Below are positions 54,341 through 62,582 of a stretch of 64,000 nt of DNA, piece by piece. Below the pieces are notes generated by a model. That model had not been told where the DNA came from. It ran no database searches and saw only the letters and a program-made list of their open reading frames with translations. The stretch lies in contig CAYREV010000004.1 of the NCBI GenBank assembly GCA_964423345.1, forward strand, positions 62,001 to 126,000. The letters are read 5' to 3'. Made by a program: the position numbers and the translations under genes. The stretch comes from CAYREV01 sp964423345. Lineage in GTDB: Bacteria; Bacteroidota; Rhodothermia; Balneolales; Balneolaceae. The stretch's first letter is position 1. Every line of letters starts with the position of its first letter.

Positions 54341-55812
54341 TGATGTGCCGCTATGCATTCATATTGCTGGGCTTGATGACTATAGTCGGGTGTACCTACG
54401 ATTTCCCCGTTCCCGAACCGGAGCCCGAAATCGATACGGGGGAGGCAAACTTCGACCGTTTCACCATTATCGGCGGCTCGGTTGCGGCCGGGCAGATGGA
54501 CGGGGCCCTTTATGCCGATGCCCAGCGAAGTGCCTACCCGGCTATCCTGGGTCACTTCCTGGAGAAAAACCTTAACAGGGAGCTCTATTCAACGCTGGAG
54601 GTTGCAAGCGAATGGGGGTATAACTATGAGGCGGAAGAACTCTTTTCGGAAGAGGCCGGCCGTTATGAACTTTCTTTTCGTTCTCCCGAAGAGACGTATC
54701 CCGCCCGCATGCCCACCGAAGGGGAAGCTCCCGGAAATTTTACAAAAACGCTGACCGGAGTGGCCAACCTGAGCATTCCGGGACTGCGCATCACGGAGGT
54801 CGACAGTGCGGAAGCCCTGTCCGGCAACCCTTACTTTGACCGCCTGGACAGCCGGGATGCGGGTAAAAGCATACTGGATATTGCCATCGAAAGAAATCCA
54901 ACCCTGATGGTGCTTCAGCTGGGAACGGCCGACCTGTTCAATTATGTCACTGCAGGAGCCGCCGGGGAGGAAAGTCCACCGCAGGATAATATAGCTGCTG
55001 ATGATTTGACCCCGGTTCCGGTTTTTGAACAGCATCTTGAACGGATCACGAACCGTATTCTGTCGGAAAGCGATTCGGATATTATTCTCAGTACCATTCC
55101 CGACCCCCTAAAGATGCCCTATGTGAATACCATCCCATGGAATTTTTCGCGGGATGAAATCAGGGAGGTTTTATCCAAAGACCTGTCGTTTATTGACGAA
55201 TTCAATATTGATGTGCAGGAATATAACTGGCGGGAAAACGGCAACCGGCCCGTTATCGTCTTCGATATGGACGGTGACGAAAGGTCAAGGGCGCTGGTCC
55301 TGGTCGACGAATACCTGTCCGACGCCACCACAGAAGAGGGGGAGGTGATACCCAAGTGGAGGCAGTTTAAATTTGAGGAATACCTTCTCTACAATGCCGA
55401 GAAGCTTCACTATGAATCCACCCGGTCCGACTATTCGTTCGGAACTACACTGCAGCTGGCTGACAAGTATGCACTGACATTCCCGGAGCAGAAAATTATC
55501 CGGGCCAGGTGGGAGGCTTACAACAGGGTTATCAGGGATAAAGCGGGCTCCAGTGCAAAGATTCACCTGCTCGATTTTGAAATGCTTGTTGAACGGGTTG
55601 AAAGGGAAGAGGTATTCTTCGATGGGGTTAAATATACACTCGATTTCAAGCCGGGAAGCATCATATCGGCCGACGGCTATACTTTGAACCCGAGGGGGCA
55701 GGCATTACTGGCCAACGAACTCATAAGATTGCTGAATGCAAGCTTCTCTTCCCGCATACCATTGGTGGATGTCAATGATTTCAGGGGTAATATCTATAAA
55801 AACGGATTTTAG
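54340..55812 (+). CDS. SGNH/GDSL-fold outer-membrane lipoprotein with degenerate active site
   Basis: 490 aa from the ATG at 54340 (a TTG one codon earlier is also in frame). Lipobox MTIVGC (C18). The block I serine is kept in IGGSVAAGQMDGALY (S47). The block III motif is LGTADLFNYV where GNND is expected (A197 for Asn). Near the C-terminus ADGYTLNPRGQALLANE replaces the DGVH of active relatives (T448 for His). The serine remains, but the Asn and His partners appear lost, so hydrolysis is doubtful. It is translationally coupled to the TonB receptor. A SusD-like binding or lid role is an inference from this arrangement. Confidence 0.75.
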   Translation: MMCRYAFILLGLMTIVGCTYDFPVPEPEPEIDTGEANFDRFTIIGGSVAAGQMDGALYADAQRSAYPAILGHFLEKNLNRELYSTLEVASEWGYNYEAEELFSEEAGRYELSFRSPEETYPARMPTEGEAPGNFTKTLTGVANLSIPGLRITEVDSAEALSGNPYFDRLDSRDAGKSILDIAIERNPTLMVLQLGTADLFNYVTAGAAGEESPPQDNIAADDLTPVPVFEQHLERITNRILSESDSDIILSTIPDPLKMPYVNTIPWNFSRDEIREVLSKDLSFIDEFNIDVQEYNWRENGNRPVIVFDMDGDERSRALVLVDEYLSDATTEEGEVIPKWRQFKFEEYLLYNAEKLHYESTRSDYSFGTTLQLADKYALTFPEQKIIRARWEAYNRVIRDKAGSSAKIHLLDFEMLVERVEREEVFFDGVKYTLDFKPGSIISADGYTLNPRGQALLANELIRLLNASFSSRIPLVDVNDFRGNIYKNGF

Positions 55813-56028
55813 ATAGGGGGCGTGTCGTTCATCGGGCACATCTCTTTCGGGATAAATTCCATTTAAACCGGCCGGGCCGGTGCGGCAGGGCTTGAAATGA
55901 AACTATCGGGCATCTCTTTTTGCCTTGCCGATAATAAATGCTACTATTGCAGAAATGCCGTTGAAAGGGAATGCTTTATCCCGTTTCTTTGTAATTTCTA
56001 TTCAACGCCCATTTAAAAGTTTTTACCT
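55813..56028. other. Intergenic region before the redoxin gene
   Basis: 216 bp. The only pattern is a short near-direct repeat, ATCGGGCACATCTCTTT (55831) and ATCGGGCATCTCTTT (55905), too weak to interpret. No terminator, tRNA or ORF with a ribosome-binding site. Confidence 0.35.
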
Positions 56029-56610
56029 ATGTCCAAAACACTGTCAACCATGCTGGAGCTTGGTTCGGAAGCTCCCGATTTTGAACTGCCTGATGTAGTT
56101 TCAAATGAAAGCCGGTCGCTGGAAGATTTTGCCGATTCCAAGGCCCTGCTTGTCATCTTTATGTGCAATCACTGTCCCTATGTCAAGCTGATAAAAGAGG
56201 GTCTGGTAGACTTTGCCAACGATTACGACGAGAGTGAGCTGGCCATTGTGGCCATCAGCTCCAATGACGTTGACCAATACCCCGATGACCGCCCTGAAAA
56301 GATGGCCGAGGAAGCCGAAGAATTCGGTTACCCCTTTCCCTACCTGTTTGATGAGACGCAGGAAGTGGCCAAGGCATACAGGGCCGCCTGTACCCCCGAC
56401 CTGTTCCTCTTCAATGAGGAGCGCGAGCTGGTTTACCGGGGGCAGTTCGACGACAGCCGTCCGGGTAACGATAAGCCGGTTACCGGGCGGGATCTCCGCG
56501 AGGCTGTGGATCTTCTGCTGGAAGAGGGAGAGGTACTGGAAGACCAGAAACCCAGCATGGGATGCAACATAAAGTGGAAAGCGGGCAACGAACCCTCATA
56601 TTTCGGCTAA
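56029..56610 (+). CDS. Redoxin (AhpC/TSA-type thioredoxin-like) protein
   Basis: 193 aa. GSEAPDFELPDVV and the redox motif FMCNHCPYVKL (C46/C49) define a peroxiredoxin/thioredoxin-like protein of the CNHCPYV group, common as a stand-alone cytosolic oxidoreductase. The C-terminal PSMGCNIKWKAGNEP is also typical. It is followed by pdxH with 3 bp spacing, so the two share a transcript. Confidence 0.88.
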   Translation: MSKTLSTMLELGSEAPDFELPDVVSNESRSLEDFADSKALLVIFMCNHCPYVKLIKEGLVDFANDYDESELAIVAISSNDVDQYPDDRPEKMAEEAEEFGYPFPYLFDETQEVAKAYRAACTPDLFLFNEERELVYRGQFDDSRPGNDKPVTGRDLREAVDLLLEEGEVLEDQKPSMGCNIKWKAGNEPSYFG

Positions 56611-56613
56611 GAT

Positions 56614-57273
56614 ATGGGAGATGAAAAACAGTTGAATTCTGAACTGCAGCGGCTCCGCAGGGAGTTTGCCGGGGAGGAGCTTTTGGAGGAAAGTGTTCAT
56701 GAGGACCCAATGCGCCAATTTGAACACTGGTTTGAACAGGCCCTGAAAACGGAAGTTACCGAACCCAATGCCATGTCGCTTGCAACAGCCGGCCGGGAGG
56801 GGAGCCCTTCGGTCAGGATTGTGCTGCTTAAAGGCTTTGACGATACCGGATTCCGTTTTTTTACGAACTACAATAGCCGTAAAGGACGTGAGCTGGAGGA
56901 AAATCCCAGGGCATCCATCTGTTTCTACTGGCCGGAGCTGGAGCGGCAAGTCCGTATCGAGGGTGAAGTAACCCGGCTCGATCGTGAGGACTCGGAAACC
57001 TACTTCGGTGAACGTCCCCGCCTGAGCCAGATCGGGGCATGGGCTTCCAGCCAGAGTGATGAAGTTGAAAGCAGGGAGAAGCTGGAACGGGCTTTCCGGA
57101 ACTATGAGAGAGAATTTGAGGGCAAGGATGTCCCCATCCCCGATTACTGGGGCGGTTATATATTGCAGCCTACGGCTATAGAATTCTGGCAGGGCCGGCC
57201 CGGAAGGTTACACGACCGCATCTTGTATCAGAAAAGTGAAGAAGGGTGGGAGATAAGCCGTTTGGCTCCCTGA
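56614..57273 (+). CDS. pdxH: Pyridoxamine 5'-phosphate oxidase
   Basis: 219 aa FMN enzyme making PLP from PNP or PMP. AMSLATAGREGSPSVRIVLLKGFDDTGFRFFTNYNSRKGREL, SQIGAWASSQS and the C-terminal FWQGRPGRLHDRILY are full PdxH signatures. It serves the PLP enzymes of the region (ThrC, aminotransferase) in a general way only. Confidence 0.96.
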   Translation: MGDEKQLNSELQRLRREFAGEELLEESVHEDPMRQFEHWFEQALKTEVTEPNAMSLATAGREGSPSVRIVLLKGFDDTGFRFFTNYNSRKGRELEENPRASICFYWPELERQVRIEGEVTRLDREDSETYFGERPRLSQIGAWASSQSDEVESREKLERAFRNYEREFEGKDVPIPDYWGGYILQPTAIEFWQGRPGRLHDRILYQKSEEGWEISRLAP

Positions 57274-57300
57274 AAGATTCACCAGTTACAGCAGGCAGGT

Positions 57301-57987
57301 ATGGGTAAAGGAAAACTGGAACGTTTCGCCGAAGTCAGGCAATTCAGCAACGTCACTGAGCTTACCGATTTCCAGGATAGCGACAGGGAAAAACCGAAGG
57401 GGAAGTGGAAAGAGAAGAATTTCGGAAATAAGAACCCTGTAACCCTGGAGCTGGCCTGCGGTAAAGGCAGCTATACCCTTGAGCTGGCTCGAAAAAATCC
57501 CGGCCGGAACTATATAGGGGTCGATATCAAGGGTGCGCGCATCTGGAAAGGAGCCAAGACCGCCCTGGAGGAGGGGCTTGACAATGTTCATTTTCTGAGG
57601 ATCTATATCGATCATCTTGACGAGTATTTTGCGAAGGATGAGGTTGATGAGATATGGATTACCTTCCCCGATCCCTATCCCAGGGGCAGTGACAAGGGAA
57701 AGAGGCTCAGCTCATCCAAGTTTCTCACCATCTACGGGGAGGTGCTTAAAAGGGGAGGCTCTATCCATTTCAAGACGGACGATCCCGGCCTGTTCGGTTT
57801 CACCCGGCAATCGGTACGAAACTTCGGATGCCAGGTGCAGGAGGTGGTTGAAGATGTGTATAGCCAGCGGAAGGATGATCCGCTACTGACTATCCAGACC
57901 GATTTTGAAAAGCGTCACCTGGAGGAGGGCAGGACTATCCGGTATATACGCTTTAAGTTGCCCCGGGAGTCTGGCGGACTTAGCTAA
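57301..57987 (+). CDS. trmB: tRNA (guanine-N7-)-methyltransferase
   Basis: 228 aa. SAM motif LELACGKGSYTLELA, YIGVDIKGARIWKGAKTALE, and the substrate segment ITFPDPYPRGSDKGKRLSSSKFL identify TrmB, which makes m7G46 in tRNA. The last eight codons (RESGGLS and the stop, after IRFKLP) are encoded by the left arm of palindromic element copy 2, so the element has replaced the native C-terminus or stop. Confidence 0.94.
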   Translation: MGKGKLERFAEVRQFSNVTELTDFQDSDREKPKGKWKEKNFGNKNPVTLELACGKGSYTLELARKNPGRNYIGVDIKGARIWKGAKTALEEGLDNVHFLRIYIDHLDEYFAKDEVDEIWITFPDPYPRGSDKGKRLSSSKFLTIYGEVLKRGGSIHFKTDDPGLFGFTRQSVRNFGCQVQEVVEDVYSQRKDDPLLTIQTDFEKRHLEEGRTIRYIRFKLPRESGGLS

Positions 57988-58031
57988 ACCGACACATTTT
58001 TGTAACGATTTCCCAAATTCGACAGACTCCC
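57965..58031. repeat. Palindromic dispersed element, copy 2
   Basis: 67 bp with arms GGGAGTCTGGCGGA (57965-57978) and TTCGACAGACTCCC (58018-58031). The outer pairing extends to CCCC/GGGG (57961 to 58035). The middle, with TTAGC, GACACATTTTTG and CGATTTCC, is shared with copy 1 at 51287-51354; six substitutions and one deleted base separate them. It overlaps the 3' end of trmB and lies upstream of the tetR promoter. Confidence 0.93.
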
Positions 58032-58058
58032 GGGGGTGAAGCCAAAACCCCGAAACTG

Positions 58059-58087
58059 TTGACTTTAACGGGGCAGTTGCTTATATC
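58059..58087 (+). promoter_or_regulatory. Sigma70-like promoter of tetR-fadE
   Basis: TTGACT (58059-58064), a 17-bp spacer, and TATATC (58082-58087). This fits the sigma70 consensus well, although many Bacteroidota use a different -10 form. The predicted start site falls inside the following palindrome. Confidence 0.55.
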
Positions 58088-58108
58088 TTAGTTAACACTG
58101 TTAACCAA
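58088..58108. promoter_or_regulatory. TetR operator palindrome
   Basis: A 21-bp near-perfect palindrome centred on 58098. The core GTTAACA-C-TGTTAAC is perfect, with flanking TTA/CAA giving one mismatch pair. It starts right after the -10 box and ends 9 bp before the TetR start codon, the standard place for an autoregulatory operator that also governs the downstream fadE. Confidence 0.85.
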
Positions 58109-58117
58109 CCTGTTTTT

Positions 58118-58729
58118 ATGCCTCGGAATACCTCTGACAATCTAAAGGACCGGATCCTGGATGCAGCCCGCCAACTGTTGCTGGAAGAAGGGTACCGAAA
58201 TTTTTCACTGCGAAAGGTGGCGAGGGCCACCGGAGTAAGTGCTACCAGTATTTACCTGCATTTTGACGGCAAGGACCACCTGATCCACACCCTGATGGAG
58301 GAGTCTATAGATAGATTGAACGACCGGTTGGAGTCGGCCGCCTCGGATGGCAGCGACCCCTTGCAGAAGCTGAATGACCTTGCATGGGAATATGTTTCAT
58401 TTGCAGTGGAGAACCCCCGCGAGTACCAGATTATCTATATGGTCAGTTCCGACGAGATGTCACGCTACCCCAAGGAAAAATTCAGAAAGGCCCGAAGAGG
58501 ATACGAAATAGTAACGGAAGTGCTTGAAGATGGGGTTCGCAAAAACCTCCTGGAGGAAGACCATCCCAAGGTTGCGGCATACACCTACTGGGCCCAGCTG
58601 CACGGGGTGATGTCAATTGTATTGTCAAAACGTTTGGATACCCGCATTAACCAGGAAGCATTTATTGAGCAGGCCATTGACCATATCATCTATGGCTTTC
58701 ATGTTCGTACTGCTCCTGAAATTGAATAA
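58118..58729 (+). CDS. TetR/AcrR family regulator, probable fatty-acid-degradation repressor
   Basis: 203 aa. The N-terminal HTH is ILDAARQLLLEEGYRNFSLRKVARATGVSATSIYLHFDGKDHLI (about 12-55). The C-terminal ligand domain matches the WHG-type C-terminal domain (ENPREYQIIYMVS, AAYTYWAQLHGVMSIVLSKR). It sits 31 bp upstream of fadE with its own operator. Acyl-CoA sensing is the expected logic by analogy with FadR-type TetR repressors, not shown by sequence. Confidence 0.9.
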   Translation: MPRNTSDNLKDRILDAARQLLLEEGYRNFSLRKVARATGVSATSIYLHFDGKDHLIHTLMEESIDRLNDRLESAASDGSDPLQKLNDLAWEYVSFAVENPREYQIIYMVSSDEMSRYPKEKFRKARRGYEIVTEVLEDGVRKNLLEEDHPKVAAYTYWAQLHGVMSIVLSKRLDTRINQEAFIEQAIDHIIYGFHVRTAPEIE

Positions 58730-58760
58730 CAGGCTATATTAATATTGTGGAGAACTTATT

Positions 58761-61226
58761 ATGGAATTTTTAAATGATACCCTCGGATTTTTAAACCAAT
58801 TTCCAGGCTGGACCATCATCGTCGGCATTGTTGTGGGCTTTACCCTGTTTGCTTTCTGGGGGGTGCCCCTTGGCGTGTGGGCCTTGGCCGGACTCATTAC
58901 CTTGTGGGGGCTCAGTGCCCCGGTATGGCTTATAGCTGCCTATGTGGTCGTCTGCCTGCTATTCAATATTAAGCCGCTGCGCCGCACGTTGGTCAGCCGT
59001 GGGATTATGAAACTGCTGGACGCCCTTAATTTCCTGCCTACCATTTCAGAAACAGAACGTACGGCTATTGAGGCCGGGACAACATGGGTGGATGCCGAGC
59101 TTTTTTCAGGCAAGCCCGACCTTAAAAGGCTATCGCAGGAAAGTTATCCCGAACTTTCCGAGAAAGAGCGGGAGTTCCTGGAGGGACCGGTGGAGGAGAT
59201 ATGCAGCCGGGTAAGCGACTGGGAGGTATTTGTTCGCAAGGGTTTTACCGATGAAACCTGGGATTATCTCCGTGAGCATAAATTTTTTGGGTTGATCATC
59301 CCTGAGAAATACGGGGGACTGGAGTTTTCGGCTTCGGCACACAGTACCATCATCACCAAGCTGGCCTCCCGTTGCGGACCGCTGGCAACGACCGTGATGG
59401 TGCCCAACTCCCTGGGGCCGGCCGAGCTGCTTATGCACTACGGTACCGACGAGCAGAAAGACTATTACCTGCCGCGACTGGCAAGGGGAGAGGAGATGCC
59501 CTGTTTTGCCCTGACGGAACCCACAGCCGGCTCCGATGCGGGAGCGATGACGGCCGAAGGGGAGGTTTTCAAAGGCGAAGACGGGGGGCTGAAGATTCGG
59601 TTGAATTTTACGAAGAGGTATATCACCCTTGCATCCATATCGACCATTATCGGGCTGGCGTTTAAGTTACGGGATCCCGAAAATCATCTTGGCAAGGGCG
59701 AAAACCTGGGTATCACCTGTGCACTTATACCCAGTGACACCGAAGGGGTCATCCTCGGCCGACGGCACGATCCGCTTGGAGTGCCGTTCTATAACTGCCC
59801 CATCGACGGCAAGGATGCCGTTATATCCGTTGACCAGATTATCGGGGGGCGTGAACAGGCCGGTAACGGCTGGCGCATGCTGATGGAGTCGCTGGGAGTG
59901 GGACGGGGCATTTCGCTGCCGGCACAGAGTGTGGGAGGCTCAAAAGTCGCCTCCCGGGCGCTTGGGGCCTATACGGCCGTCCGCCGTCAATTCGGCATCA
60001 ATATCGGCAAGTTTGAGGGCATTGAAGAGCCCATGGCCCGGGTGGGAGGATTTACCTACCTGATGGAGGCCGCCCGAAGATATACCTGCGGGGGAATCGA
60101 TATAGGCAACAAGCCGGCCGTCGTTACCGCCATAGCCAAGTATTACTTTACGGAGCTGGGCCGCAAGGTTATAAATGACGCGATGGATATACAGGGCGGT
60201 GCGGGAATATCCAGGGGCCCACGCAACCTGCTGGCGAACGGATACATCGCCACTCCCATCGCTATCACGGTAGAGGGAGCCAATATACTGACCCGAAGCC
60301 TGATGATCTTCGGGCAGGGGGCCATACGATGCCATCCCTATGCCTACCGGGAGATAGAAGCGCTTACCAACAAAGACCTTAAGGCCTTCGATGATACATT
60401 TTGGAAACATATCGGCCATGTAGTTCGCAATGGCGCCAGGGCGTTGCTGATGACCCTCAGCAGGGGGGCACTGGCTTCATCACCGGTAGGAGGCACCGCT
60501 TCCAGGTATTATAAGCGCCTGGCCTGGAGTTCGGCCACTTTTGCCTTTATGGCCGATATAGCCCTGGGCTCCTATGGTGGCGGATTGAAAATCAAGGAGA
60601 AGATAAGCGGCCGTTTTGCGGATATCCTGGGATGGATGTACCTGGCAACTACGGTGCTGCGTCGCTTTGATGCCGAGGGCCGGCCCAAAGAGGATGAGGC
60701 TTTTTTCAAGTGGTCGCTGGAGTATGCCTTTGCCCAGATCCAGCAGGCTTTCGATGCCATCTATAGAGAGATCAGGGTGCCCGGTCTGTCCTGGCTTTTC
60801 CGGGGACCCATAGGGCTCTGGTCACGTATCAACAGGATCGGCACGATGCCTTCCGACAAACTGGGAAGCCGGGTTGCACAGGCCATGCAGGAACCGGGCG
60901 AGAGCAGGGACCGGCTTACCGAGGGCATCTATCTGCCGGACGACAAAGAAGAGGCCTTGGGCCGCTATGAGTATGCCCTGCAAACCCTTAAGGAGGCCGA
61001 GACGGTTTATCGAAAACTTCACAAGGCTACCAAGAAGAAAGAGCTGCCCAAGGTGCAGCCGCGTTTCGTCATTGATGAAGCCCTTGAAAAGGGAATAATC
61101 ACCGAAGAGGAAGCCGGCCGCATAAGGAAGGCCGAAGATGCGCGGGTGGATATGGTACAGGTAGACGAGTTTACGCAGGAAGAGTACCTTCACGAAACTC
61201 CGTCTTCGCCCGTCAAGGCCGAATAG
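58761..61226 (+). CDS. fadE: Long-chain acyl-CoA dehydrogenase FadE
   Basis: 821 aa, close to E. coli FadE (814 aa). Two or three membrane segments occupy residues about 15-70. The acyl-CoA dehydrogenase core follows (FFGLIIPEKYGGLEFSASAHS, CFALTEPTAGSDAGAM, GGAGISRGPRNLLANGYIATPI) and then a C-terminal DUF1974 helical domain (from about 530). It catalyses the first step of fatty-acid beta-oxidation at the inner membrane. It is co-transcribed with the TetR gene 31 bp upstream. Confidence 0.95.
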   Translation: MEFLNDTLGFLNQFPGWTIIVGIVVGFTLFAFWGVPLGVWALAGLITLWGLSAPVWLIAAYVVVCLLFNIKPLRRTLVSRGIMKLLDALNFLPTISETERTAIEAGTTWVDAELFSGKPDLKRLSQESYPELSEKEREFLEGPVEEICSRVSDWEVFVRKGFTDETWDYLREHKFFGLIIPEKYGGLEFSASAHSTIITKLASRCGPLATTVMVPNSLGPAELLMHYGTDEQKDYYLPRLARGEEMPCFALTEPTAGSDAGAMTAEGEVFKGEDGGLKIRLNFTKRYITLASISTIIGLAFKLRDPENHLGKGENLGITCALIPSDTEGVILGRRHDPLGVPFYNCPIDGKDAVISVDQIIGGREQAGNGWRMLMESLGVGRGISLPAQSVGGSKVASRALGAYTAVRRQFGINIGKFEGIEEPMARVGGFTYLMEAARRYTCGGIDIGNKPAVVTAIAKYYFTELGRKVINDAMDIQGGAGISRGPRNLLANGYIATPIAITVEGANILTRSLMIFGQGAIRCHPYAYREIEALTNKDLKAFDDTFWKHIGHVVRNGARALLMTLSRGALASSPVGGTASRYYKRLAWSSATFAFMADIALGSYGGGLKIKEKISGRFADILGWMYLATTVLRRFDAEGRPKEDEAFFKWSLEYAFAQIQQAFDAIYREIRVPGLSWLFRGPIGLWSRINRIGTMPSDKLGSRVAQAMQEPGESRDRLTEGIYLPDDKEEALGRYEYALQTLKEAETVYRKLHKATKKKELPKVQPRFVIDEALEKGIITEEEAGRIRKAEDARVDMVQVDEFTQEEYLHETPSSPVKAE

Positions 61227-61292
61227 GTTTAACCGCCTGCTGAAGAAGAGATGCAGTCCGGAGCCGGAAAATGATCCTAAACTGTGGCGGTG

Positions 61293-62075
61293 TTACCAGC
61301 CGCCGCTGGCACCACCGCCGCCGGAACCGAATCCTCCGCCGCCGCTGAATCCGCCGAAACTGCCGCCTCCGAAACTGCTGCCGCCGGAGCTTCCGCTGCC
61401 GAAGCCTCCGCCACCAAACCATATGAATCCGTCGGACCCCAGCGTGCGCCTTCTCTTTCCGTTGCCGCCCCCTCTACGAGAGGATGCATAGACCACGAAT
61501 AGCACAAAAAGGATAAAAATGATGGTGGAGGCGGTATCACTTCCTTCACCGGCAGGGGGCTGTTGGGCCAGTTCCCCTTCAAACTCACCCTCGGCCAGTT
61601 TGATCATCACAGTAGTGGCCTGGTCCAGTCCGCCGGCGTAATTGCCGCGTTTGAAAGCGGGGGTGATAATTTCGCGAATGATCCGGCCCGACATAGCGTC
61701 GGTTATGGCTCCCTCCAGGCCGTACCCCACTTCGATGCGTATCTTTCTTTCGTTGGGAGCGACCAGGATCAGGACTCCGTTGTAGCGCTGTTCATGCCAC
61801 ATCTTCCAATCGTTAAATAGCTGTGTTCCTACCTGCTGTATATCATATCCCTTCAGGTCGGGCAATGTGGCAATGGCAATCACGTTGGTTGTGGTATCCC
61901 GGTAATTGCGAAGCTTCTCTTCCAGCATCTGCCGTTCGGACGAGGGCAGCAATTTTGCGAAATCGTTGACCATGCCCACCGGTTCCGAGGGGAAATCCTG
62001 GGCCCACGCCGTTTGGGTTACCGGCAGGAAGAGGGCCAATAATAGAATGGTAAAGCTAGTCTCTCTTATTCTCAT
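61293..62075 (-). CDS. TPM domain (YgcG-type) protein with Gly-rich tail
   Basis: 260 aa. Signal peptide (about 1-25, ending near TAWAQ), TPM domain about 32-175 (MVNDFAKLLPSSERQMLEEKL, RYNGVLILVAPNERKIRIEVGYGLEGAITDAMSGRII), a membrane segment about 185-202 and a Gly/Ser-rich C-terminus (FGGGSFGGFSGGGGFGSGGG). Such proteins usually accompany LemA and have been linked to envelope stress and cytochrome-complex maintenance in some lineages. It overlaps the next upstream TPM gene by 20 bp. Confidence 0.88.
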   Translation of the reverse strand: MRIRETSFTILLLALFLPVTQTAWAQDFPSEPVGMVNDFAKLLPSSERQMLEEKLRNYRDTTTNVIAIATLPDLKGYDIQQVGTQLFNDWKMWHEQRYNGVLILVAPNERKIRIEVGYGLEGAITDAMSGRIIREIITPAFKRGNYAGGLDQATTVMIKLAEGEFEGELAQQPPAGEGSDTASTIIFILFVLFVVYASSRRGGGNGKRRRTLGSDGFIWFGGGGFGSGSSGGSSFGGGSFGGFSGGGGFGSGGGGASGGW

Positions 62076-62505
62076 GATAACTTATTTCATCTGACAGTTC
62101 ATTAACGTCTTCACTGTGGTAGGGGAACAATTCCCGGAGTTTTTGGCCAACTTTTTTCACGGCTTGCTCTATGCCCGCCTCATATTCCTCTTTTTTGAAA
62201 TGTTCAACCAGGAGGCCCAGGACATCCGACCAAAAATGCTCTTCGACTTTTCGGTGTATGCCTTTACCGGCATATACCGCTGCCTTATGATCTTCCGTTG
62301 CGATATAGACCAGTACCCCGTTTTGCTTCTGTGTCTGATCCATGCCAAGCTCATGAAAGATCCGGGCGGCCCGTTCCAATGGCTCAGTATTGCAATGGTA
62401 TTCGAGGTGTACCCGTATTTCACCGGAAGTTTGCTGCTCGGCGGCGGCAATGGCCGAAATGACTTTTTTCTCCTGATTTTCCGTTAAAAAACTTTTTGAA
62501 GACAT
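62056..62505 (-). CDS. TPM domain protein (cytosolic-type)
   Basis: 149 aa, a second TPM-fold protein without a signal peptide: VISAIAAAEQQTSGEIRVHLEY, NGVLVYIATEDHKAAVYAGKGIHRKV and LLVEHFKKEEYEAGIEQAV. It sits between lemA (77 bp upstream) and the YgcG-type gene, whose start it overlaps by 20 bp. The lemA-TPM-TPM trio is a recurrent Bacteroidota arrangement. Confidence 0.87.
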   Translation of the reverse strand: MSSKSFLTENQEKKVISAIAAAEQQTSGEIRVHLEYHCNTEPLERAARIFHELGMDQTQKQNGVLVYIATEDHKAAVYAGKGIHRKVEEHFWSDVLGLLVEHFKKEEYEAGIEQAVKKVGQKLRELFPYHSEDVNELSDEISYHENKRD

Positions 62506-62582
62506 GGTGTCCGGTCTGTCTATAGATCAAGTTTCAATTTCCCGCAGGCATTGGCCCTTTATCGGGCGTGAACGGCCGGCCG

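Noticed and set aside
55831..55921. Near-direct repeat ATCGGGCA(CA)TCTCTTT in the 55.8-56.0 kb spacer.
   Set aside because: About 16 bp with an indel and only two copies; no nearby feature gives it meaning.
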